Shown: positions 54,531 to 64,000 of the stretch, one piece after another
Numbering within the stretch: the first letter of the stretch is position 1
Layout: each line of letters opens with the position of its first letter
NCBI RefSeq assembly: GCF_947172395.1
Contig: NC_069094.1
Location: 8,980,292-9,044,291, forward strand
Direction: 5' to 3'
Origin: Bicyclus anynana
Taxonomy: Eukaryota; Arthropoda; Insecta; Lepidoptera; Nymphalidae
Length of the DNA: 64,000 nucleotides
Position numbers and translations under genes: made by a program
The notes under the pieces: model-generated
What the model was told of the DNA's origin: nothing
The model's input: only the letters and a program-made list of their open reading frames with translations
Database searches by the model: none

Positions 54531-55497
54531 TTGCATTGCTCATTATTATTCGTGAAATTTACAAATACAGTTTAAATGCGTGCTTTTGCGGTACAATGTT
54601 GCGGACAAAGACCGCTTATGCTGGTATTGTTTAGTTTAATAGCCATATTTTATGTTTGTGGCTGTTAAACGCAGCAAAGTGCATTTTATAAAGTACGGGG
54701 CTACACGTTGGTGTACTAAGTTATTATTATTTAAGCGAGCAATGAACATTGAACGTTTTTGCTTAGAAATTTACAACGCCAACGCTTTTATTTATAGTAA
54801 GGCTTTAATATCTTAACGGAAGTATGCTAGACGACTATTAGCATTAAGGGGGAAATAACATGGAAGTACGATGCCAGTTTATTAAACATTTTTATGGATA
54901 TGTATTGTAAGCATCTTTCTACAGTTATACTAACTAACTCCAGTCAAGCGAGTTAGTGTAACTGTATGATGTCTATAAATGATTAGTAGGTACTGAACCT
55001 TTCAACTGTTCAAATTTAGATCCTACCACTCCATTTATACCTTTTTTATTGGTTTATAAATTGTTATCAAAAGCTAATAATAACTCGCTCTGTCAATCCT
55101 TCCTTTCCCATCCTGCTCACAATAATTGAATTAGCGTGTTCTTTGAATTCCCATCACTTACGCGTAAGTATAGTATAATTAAGCAGGTGTGTGAATGGAT
55201 CTCGCCTAATAAAACCTAAAAAATCTCCTTAACATTCATGTTTGTGTAGAAGCTTAAAAATACCCTGTGAAGTCGGCCCACGGCTGCTCTGCACTTAATC
55301 CCGGGGGATTTTTATTTAATTACAGCTGCGAGGCGTTGAGTCTGGCAACCATTTATTATACTCGGATAACGCTCATGTGTGCCAAGACAAATAATATTAT
55401 AATGCAGCTTGCAGCTACACAACGTTTTCAAACAGTCTACAGAAAAATGAATGGGGGGGATTAAAACGAGCAATTCATTCGAGCTTTTGTAAAGAAG

Positions 55498-55700
55498 TAG
55501 ATTGCCTCGTTGGTCGGGTGGTAAATTTGCAGCTTCAAATCATGGGTTCCACTTCGAGCCCAGAATCGATCTATGAATTATTTAGTTTATCTTTTTTATA
55601 AGAACTTCTTAGTGGCATCCTAGAGATGTGAAAGGAGAAACCCAGTCTTCATAGTCGGACCCAAATTATACGAATGACACAGAGCTGAAATTTGGCCATA
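55498..55700 (+). mobile_element. S5 SINE-like element
   Basis: TAGATTGCCTCGTTGGTCGG and ACTTCGAGCCCAGAATCG form a tRNA-like head, followed by an AT-rich body. Confidence 0.42.
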
Positions 55701-56857
55701 AATTAGGACAATTATAGAGAACTCATGAGAACAATTTCCTAAGAAATCTAATTTTGCCTAATCAGTTAAATTATTATAAAAATAACTTATTGGGGGCCTT
55801 TGACTTAGATAATTTATTGCATTAGGTATCAGTGTCAAACTGACATACTACATTCTTCATTTCTGTATCGTTCTGAAAAGTGGGCCCAATTTCGGACATC
55901 TTCTTTATAAGACTGCGAAGGACATTCGTGTCATTTATCCTTTGATCATTTAATATCTACGTACATCGTCACAGTGACAAACATTAGCACCGCAAATTAG
56001 TCAACCTGCATTGGAGAAGCATAGTGTCTTGTCAAATCCCTTGACTCATATATGTAGAGAGGCCTGTTTCTGTAGACCATTTATAATAGGCTGATGAACA
56101 GCCTGTTGCAAAAAATAAATATTGAGTAACGGCGCTACATTTAAGTCATCAGTCAATAATGAAAAACATATTCATTGATAACGTGATAACCTTTAACACC
56201 GCCACAATAACTGACGAAACTGTGAACTAGTCCGTGAGCAATATTTCACCAGGTATTCCAGATAAGAAATCACAAAAAGCAGTGTCACAACGTGAACTCT
56301 CTACGCGGAAAGTTTTGCAAGTATCGAGATAGAGTTACTTCATTGTTTGAGATGCCAGGGGTCGATTCCTTTCCTTTAATGAAAGGTGAAGGACGGGCAA
56401 GGAATGTGGAATAACAGAGAAACAGAACAATGTTTATTATGCAAATCAATCTCTCAACGACAAAGGATAAGGTGACAAAGATAAGGTTTCTTTCTCTGAC
56501 ACTCGTATTTATATTGCTACGAGCGAATTTACAAATTCAGATAAAGCTCCGACCGATACAGAATGAGCCATAATTTTTCGATCTTTTGTCTCCAGACCGC
56601 AAAGTATTTTCGTTATGTAAATATACTTTAGCGGGGCAGTGGTTTATGTTCAGAATGCAGCGAGTGTGCGTTTTCAAGGTTTGAGATTATTTAGGTTTGT
56701 AGTTGCATGTGAGTTATTTGCCTATGGAACTCGACGTTAACAGGTCATGTACAACATTGTTCAAGGTTTGCCGAGTGAATGAATATTCGCACGTTAGATT
56801 ATATTTAATAAACGTGATAAGTTTAATTACATGAGTAGGTTTGTTTAAATCTTGTTT

Positions 56858-57055
56858 GCTAGCCGACGCCTCGCGGTGTCACTCGCTTATTTCCTTTTCC
56901 CTTAGGAATACGGAGATAAAATAGACCCCATAGTATTCGGGGATAGAGAACCTTACCAAAAATGAAATAATTTTCAGATCGGATCAGTAGTTTCGGAGCC
57001 TATTCAATGCAAACAATCAATGAAATCTTTCGTATTTATAATATTAGTAATAGTA
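56858..57055 (-). repeat. repeat G copy
   Basis: GCCGACGCCTCGCGGTGTCA through CGGATCAGTAGTTTCGGAGC to TATAATATTAGTAATAG. Confidence 0.55.
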
Positions 57056-57971
57056 TTTGATATAATCACTTAATTTTTATACTTAAATTGAGTTGTATAG
57101 GTATAAATAGGTACGTTTCGATTAAACGCAGTTTTGAGTTTGTCTTAATTTAAAACTTTTATTGATAGGTAACCGTTTTGAATATTTTGTTGCAATTATC
57201 CCAAATATCTTTAAATTCCTTTAATTAAATCTTGATTGCACTGTTGAGCCGTCTTCTTAGCAATAAACGATTATTATTATAATATGATCTAAATAATTAC
57301 GTGATATGCCTGTCGATTTCAATACAGACTGCAGCAGCTAAACTTAATCCTCAGTCCACTGATTTCATTATTTATGACTATCGGTCTCCATAGTAATTTG
57401 TTAAATAGGTATTGGAGAAAAGATAGAAATTTAATTCTACCCCGAGCGATGTGGGTCAGTGTTTGGTTGTCTGTACCATAATGCGCGGTGCCATTATGGT
57501 GTAACAGAGCCCCGGGCAGCCACGGGAGGATAAAAAGAGAAACTTGTAATCTTCGCGCTACCGTTTTCTAGAAAATTGCGTTTCCTCAGTGAAAGTTCTT
57601 AATAGCAGGGCGTAGGATTCGCGCCTGATTTAGACTTTGTAAGCAGCATTCATATGTGATTTTATAGTGTTAAGTAATCTGAACCAAAGTACTAATGTAC
57701 ACCAGAAATGCATGCGCTAAGTGAAAGTTGTAGAAAAAGTTATGTGTGTTGTCGTGAGTGGACATGGACACAATATTCTTATCATTTCATGAAATGTGCA
57801 TTACGTGTGCCTATCTTAGTGTACAAAGATTTTTAATACTAGATATGTTTTTAAACAATGACAGAATTATACAAAATCGAGAGAGACAAGAACAGAAATA
57901 GCTTGCATCAACCCGATATTAATATATATTTTGACTTTTATGGAATTTATTTTTTTAATTCGATTTCATTC

Positions 57972-58255
57972 TTCATCATTAAAAACCCATGTTCAGCTCA
58001 CTGTTGAGACCAAGTCTCGTCTCAGAATGAGAGGTTTTAGGTCTTAGTCGGATTGGTAGATTTCACACACGTAGAGAATTCAGAAAATTCTCAGGTGTGC
58101 AGGTTTCCTCACGTTGTTTTTCCTTAGACACGTGATATTTAGTTTCTTAAAATGCACATAACTGAAAAGTTGGAGATGCATGCCCCGGATCGGATTCGAA
58201 CCTACGCCCTTTGAATCGAAGGCAGAGGTCATATTATCCAGTGCGCTATCTTGTC
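57972..58255 (-). mobile_element. S1 SINE, diverged
   Basis: Minus-strand copy from ACCCATGTTCAGCTCACTG to the head GGTCATATTATCCAGTGCGC, with an internal deletion near 58045. Confidence 0.76.
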
Positions 58256-59159
58256 TAATGTGACGTCTCGTCACGTCTGTCGTATGTGTTATTCGATTTA
58301 ACAGAAGAAAAATAAATTAATTGTTTGTACGTAGGAACATGTATTATTCAAATTGATTTACCTTGTACTGCCCACTATACTCGTGCCATCGTTAACTTCT
58401 TGTGTAGGTGAGATGGTAATTAATTCAAATAAATACTGGTATCTGTAGAATTCAGGTTAAAACAATTATAAGCAAACTTTGGAGTATGTATTTGTAGGTT
58501 AAAATATATTTTTTTTACCAATTTATTAAAGTACCTAAAGTAGTTTAGTTTCACGAGAGACCGATGGTAACGCGATTGGAGGCCGTTTTTAAAAATCTTT
58601 CTGTAATCTGCCATAATTTAGAGGCCAGGACACATTATAATATTTATTAGGTGAAATAAAAAAGCTACTTGGCAAGTAACCGACAGATTTTTGAAAAAGC
58701 CGGTAAAGCAATTTTGATCGACGATCGAAAGGAGATGATGATCATTTTTTTGTTAATTTTGGGTTTTCATATTGTACCGTTCGATGACAGGTGACAAGTT
58801 TAAGGAAATTAACAATATTTTTTAATGTTACACGTTTGAACGTGATTGACAGATTGATGATATTTTTTTATCTGATACGATTTATAAATGCAATCGTAGC
58901 TGATGAACCGATATTGTTGGTAATCAAACCACTTTTTTTTGATAAATGAGTTAATAACAGTTTCATTGAGATAATAATGATTTGTCTTCAAAATTTAAAA
59001 TAAGAGAATGCAAAACTAAACTTTTTTTAATATTAATATTTTTTATTTATTTATTCATCATTTATAACTATATACAATATCTAAAACTAAAGTAATCTAA
59101 AACTAACTAAATATTTAACTAAATTGACTACAAACAAACAACAATATAAATAAAAAAAG

Positions 59160-60080
59160 GATATATAAAATTATAACTAAAGACTTCGTAGAATTCATCC
59201 GAATCGATGTTCATTGGTGCCCAAAAGAATGTCAATACTAATTCTCTGACCAAAATATTATTATGAACTAAACTAACAACAATTAACTAAATGAACTAAG
59301 GGAAAAATGAATAACAAATATTTGCTTGTACTTCAAATCAAATTTCAACAGCTGGAAAATAAAAACCAATTTTTTAAATTCCGCCTGTTTGTCCAGTTCG
59401 CTTGTGAATAAATCGTACGAATCATACTTAGGATTCACTAGGCCTGAGTATGACTCTATACGAATTATTCTGTCGGCTTGGATTGTGAATACTTCTTGGT
59501 GCCTTCTAATATTCTAGAGCTACATAACATTCCCTAAATCTACATCGTTGTCGATTTCTTAGATGTTTTGCTATGTAATCCGTTAAGTTACGATTATGCA
59601 TTCGTCACTAAATTCAACGTTATTTATGTTTCTTTATTTGATTAGAGATAAAACCTATTTATCTTCAATATTAGCCATGATTGCTGAGAGATCTGACCTT
59701 ATATAGTTATTATAGTATTGACCTTATATAGCTGCATTGTTAAAATATTTAAATGTATCCTTATTTGGGGAGTAGCTTTGATAGGTAGTAGTTTTGTCAT
59801 TCGGATCGTAAAGGATTTATTTATGAGGCGCTTACGAACTTGGGTACCGTTGTGATCAAAAGTGTAGGAGGCCTTTATGAAGGCATCTTCTCTTGAAACA
59901 CTTTTTACTGAGTTTATTTCTAAATAATATTGTTTGATTTTGGTTGTTAATGTTTTTATTTTCGAAAACACTAGAGACATCATTTATGTCGTTATTGTTT
60001 TTAATTTCGGTAGTTTGTTTTACTTCTCTGTCTACCAGAGATTCCGCATTTTTACATACACCAAACATATATTTTTTCAT
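59160..60080 (-). pseudogene. decayed coding-like region, product not recognised
   Basis: On the minus strand, segments in alternating frames look protein-like with low stop density: 60080-59856, about 59930-59780, about 59600-59510, 59512-59280, and a short stretch near 59270-59180 containing FFWAPMNIDSDEF. They are joined by frameshifts and stops, as in an old pseudogene. The downstream minus-strand end is a run of ATTTATTTATT-type sequence (59030-59060 on the plus strand), compatible with a retroposed or mobile origin. I do not recognise the family. A transposase is one possibility and an uncharacterised host gene another. Confidence 0.35.
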
Positions 60081-60239
60081 TATTATATTGTTAGAATAGT
60101 ATAGTTTTTTGAGCCTACTTTGTTATGTATAAATATTTAAACTTAACTAGTTAAAAGAAATAAAATAAGTCTGCTGGAAATAAGTCAAGTTTGTCGCACT
60201 TAATTTTTGCCGCTCAGGGCAAGTGCCTCGCTTGCTTTT

Positions 60240-63200
60240 AAAAAATATGATTAATGTTTTGAAACTCATAATACCTTTCAGCAAATCTTTCAGTCTTTCA
60301 GCCAGTTCAGTCAGTCTTTCAGTAGTTCCAATCAGTTTGTGCTTTCATGGAATTTGATCAATTTTGGATCAATTACATTGAAGACGAATATAATTTATCA
60401 TACAGGTGTTTGTTGTTTTGTCTGCTTTGCTTTAAGACGAGTACGCATATAGTTTACGATTAAAGGTATACCTAATAAAATAATTTTACATACGCTGCAT
60501 TAGCATTACTAATTATATTATTGTACCTCTATTAATAAGCATTTCCGTAAATGTGTCATCCACAAGCCTTGCTTAGTGAGTGTTGTGTATTGCTTTCAGA
60601 TCTATCGGTATTAAGCAATAAGTACCTACCTGCGGGTTGCAATTGCTTAATACGCGTGATCGATCGATCTGCGCAGGCGCTTGTCCGATATGAGAAATTC
60701 ATAATGAAATATACATTTTAACTATTGTACGATTACTTTCTTGTAGTTTTTACTGCATGATTGACTTCTATTTCGCAGCTTGAGAACAATAGTTTCATAA
60801 GGGCTCTGGTTAGATTATGTCACAATGAAACAAAGGAACTTTTACATGCCTCATAATCATAACGCAAAGCGTTCGAGGTTGCACTCTATTCGCGAGAAAT
60901 AAAAACTGGCTAACTCTTTAAACCGCAAACTCCTCTCCAGTAGGTAGGTATTGTGAATGTGGTATATATATGAGTGGTATATATATGAGTAGATAATAGA
61001 GATAACTTTACCAAACATATTCGATACCTACTCATAAAAATGGAAGAAAGATCTTCAACAAACTTTTAATTATGTTATTGTATACAATGTGACAGTGAGC
61101 CGTGATAGCCCAGTAGATATGACATCTGTCTCCGATTCCGGAGGGCGTGGATTCGAATCTGGTCCAGGGCATGCACCTCCTTAAGATGTGTGCATTTTAA
61201 GAAATTAAATATCACGTATCTCAAATGGTGAAGGAAAAACTTCGTAAGGAAACCTGCATACCAGAGAATTTTCTCAATTCTCTGCGTGTGTGAAATCTGC
61301 CAATCCGCATTGGGCCAGCGTGGTGGACTGTTGGCCTAACCCCTCTCATTCTGAGAGAAGACTAGATCTCAGCAGTGAGCCGAATATGGGTTGATAATGA
61401 TGATGATGATGATACAATGTGAGTTGTTAAAGCGACAAGTCAATATAATAAGACTCTATAACTGTACCTACGCAGCTAATTAGAATTGACCCAGTTTTTC
61501 CTAACAATAAAACGCATCACAACATTCAAGAACACGTTTCTAACATATTTGAATGTTTCCTCTATTCTTGAATGCACGCCTACGCTAAAATAGAATACGT
61601 TACACCTACATACTACGTTCTTTAATTCTTGTGATATTTTACGTCGTTAGTGAAGTGGTGCAATCATATTTTTTCACGATATTCATACTCTCAATACGTT
61701 CAAAGTAATTACTCGAATGCATTAACATAGGCTTTGAATGTTACTGTAACAACTAGTCCAAGAGCTCACCACCAAAATGCTTACGACAAGTTTGTTAAGG
61801 AAAGCAAAAATATAAAAGTAAAAAAAAAATGGTCCACGTCTGTGACATTCTTCCCGGCACAAAAGAAGTTATTATGATAAATCAGTATACGAGTATTTTA
61901 AGTTCATCAAAAGTTTCCTATTTATACTCGTTCGAACATTAATAGTTACGATTTCTTTCAAATAATTAAGTAAAGGACAAAATAGCAGGATTGTAATTGC
62001 CAAGCCTGACAAACATATGGGAATAAGTATTTATAACCTTGTAGTTTAATTTGATGAGCAAATTACGTTTTCTTGTTAAAGCGATGAAGATTATACCCAT
62101 GTATGAAGAAATAATTATTTTTCGGACTCTACAAGTTTTTTGCTTTAGTTGTAGGTACTCGTATGTTTGGATGGTTATCTATTTTAGTTGAGGGATCCTA
62201 TACTATTTAATACTGTTCGGTTTAGTACGGCCTTCTTGATGGATGTTACATAGAATACAAAACGCATCTGTTCCCGGTACATGCATGTTTGTTTAAAGCT
62301 ATAACATCTACTGAACAAAAGAAGATTTATTGTGCTTTCTCCTGACGCGTGATCTACGACATTCATTTTTGTAGCGTCGCATCATTTGTTAACAGCGAGC
62401 GCATCCATTTAAACTTTGGAAGAAAGTGCAGTTGAATGCATAATATTACGTATAATAATGCATCAGTGTAATAGCATTTTAAGTGCCTATCTGTTAACAA
62501 GAAAAATTATAGTCGGTCTTTCTTTCAATCTTCTTCACGAAGTAGGTAGTTGTATTGGGCTTTGCTTAAAATTTTTAATCGACTAGAATTTATGTTCATA
62601 TATATTTTTAATATCAGCATATTAATTTTCATTTGGCAATCAAATAAGCTCAAAATATGTCTTAATATGTCTAGCCATATCGTGGGAAAATGCGCTATGG
62701 TCTTTGGCATCATGCGTATTTATATTTATATTATTACAAGAAATCGAAAAAAAATATTTTTGACTTCAGTATCGATTGTATTATGCCCTCCAATAAAACT
62801 TTTCAAAATATCTTCAACGTACAGAATTTGACCTGTTACAGTTTTATTATAAGCATAGATATTATTATTGTGTATTTATATTGTGTTTTTTTTTCAGAAT
62901 TATTTTCATATAAACTTTAATTACTCTGACCGACCGGGTCAAAATATAATTCAATTGAATTGTTTGTGAGGGTCAGATTCGGGGCAATAATAATATTATA
63001 CTTATTACTTTGATGTTCAGTGATAAAATGCAACTTGGCATTGAAACTACAAGGAAACATTTTAATTTGCTCCTAACAGCGAACTAGCCCCTAAGGCTTT
63101 CAATTCGAACGTCGACGCGATCAATTACCGCGTTAACAGATAATAAAATTTGTAACAATGGGGTGAAAGAAAAAGTGTTCAATTTTAATGTCTCATCAGG

Positions 63201-64000
63201 TTCTCATATGGGCAAAACAAAATGAGAAAGTCAGATCAAATTGGTTTCATGCCGATAACGGGGTTCGCTGGAAGGCTAATTTAATCCCATTCAGACTTTT
63301 CATTTTATCTAGATGATTCAATTTATAACAACAATGGCCAGATAAGATAAGAAATTGTCGTCGGCACGGTAATTACAAAATGTAGCAGTTGCCCGTCATC
63401 AAACCGGTAAAGAACTATGGACTTTCTAAGAAAGGTAGCGGGTACAATTGGCTGACTTTATTATTGAAAGCAAAGATCGTATCTGCCGCTAGTTATTAGC
63501 GTGTGATTTAGTGGGCTCGCAGAACGCCGGCCTCCCCTATTTACTGATAGAATATTGGCGCCACGGACAACTTGTTACGAAAACCGTCATTTACTTTAAC
63601 GATACCATTTTCATCTTTTGATAAAATCTCGCTATCAGTGTTATAAAGATTAAATAGTATACAATTTCTATAAAACTGAAAGTCCGGTCGGGTTTATTTT
63701 CTACAATATGAGCAAGGAAAATGTTGTTCTGTTATTACGTAAGTTGTTGGAAACCTTAAAGGTTTCGATGTAATTATCGATAGATTAACACCCTAATGGG
63801 AATTTCCAACACTAATGCCTGCGGACAGGTGTCACATTACATGTATATGTGATATCAATATTGCATAAGTGGTGCAGTTACTAACGCAGTAATGTTCTTA
63901 CGCTCCAATTTACTGGGACCGGTTTATTCGGATAAAATTATTTTATTGAATGCTTTGTGCAAATAGGGTTGCCATTTTACAAAAAACCTAGTTTAGTTAC
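60240..64000. other. gene-free terminal region
   Basis: One S1 SINE interrupts unique AT-rich DNA. GTGGTATATATATGAGT occurs twice in tandem at about 60958-60991. 63060-63560 is repeat-free, of balanced composition and has GATAAG-type sites (63347-63356); it is a candidate non-coding regulatory stretch only. Confidence 0.35.
61093..61411 (+). mobile_element. S1 SINE with target-site duplication
   Basis: Near-complete copy ending in (GATGAT)n. ATACAATGTGA flanks it at 61082-61092 and 61412-61422. Confidence 0.9.

Larger units (their letters stand above)
54170..57970. other. gene-free region
   Basis: Mostly unique AT-rich DNA. 57440-57570 is GC-richer, with a small palindrome ACCATAATG...CATTATGGT (57475-57500) and CAGAGCCCCGGGCAGCC. 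It could be a promoter or leader of a gene outside the window, but no coding exon is visible. Confidence 0.35.

Noticed and set aside
62550..62920. Overlapping ORFs of 93 and 76 codons
   Set aside because: Low-complexity Ile/Tyr/Lys-rich frames expected by chance in AT-rich DNA.
1..64000. CRISPR arrays, bacterial operons, phage or virus genes
   Set aside because: No regularly spaced repeats, no prokaryotic gene layout and no recognisable viral protein; composition and repeats are those of an insect nuclear genome.

Overview
The window looks like nuclear DNA of a lepidopteran, probably a butterfly. It is AT-rich, its genes are split by introns, and it is packed with dispersed repeats: tRNA-derived SINEs ending in (GATGAT)n, fragments of RTE/BovB-type LINE 3' ends, and many small inverted-repeat elements. 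I see no bacterial operons, CRISPR arrays, rRNA or functional tRNA genes.

One protein-coding gene can be assembled with confidence. It is a six-exon, plus-strand gene (CDS 10214-26137, 211 codons) for a small Ras-superfamily GTPase of the RERG/RAS-like group. All five introns are GT-AG and the reading frame closes exactly across every junction. The protein keeps a P-loop, NKxD and SA motif, but its DxxG motif is replaced by DTSN, so it may be an atypical switch protein. A four-codon upstream ORF (three codons plus stop) lies in the presumed 5' leader, and a candidate polyadenylation site lies near 27285. Intron 1 is about 9.4 kb. Intron 3 carries a frameshifted LINE endonuclease-domain remnant. 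Intron 4 holds two decayed partial copies of exon 4, the second interrupted by a SINE fragment.

Layout: 1-9900 is repeat-rich intergenic DNA with SINEs, MITEs and hairpins. 9900-10213 is a GC-rich putative promoter and leader. 10214-26137 is the GTPase gene and 26138-about 27310 its presumed 3' UTR. 27400-64000 has no gene I can support and is a mosaic of SINEs, LINE tails and MITEs separated by unique AT-rich DNA. The most striking structure there is a perfect 107-bp inverted repeat at 30282-30582. A decayed, coding-like minus-strand stretch lies at 59160-60080 and its identity is unresolved.

Nothing here amounts to a new multi-gene system. The most interesting points are the atypical GTPase, the decayed exon-4 duplication, the perfect inverted repeat, several miRNA-precursor-sized hairpins, and the resemblance between the major SINE tail and the RTE LINE tail. 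Repeat family labels (S1-S5, MITE names) are my own working names, not database names.
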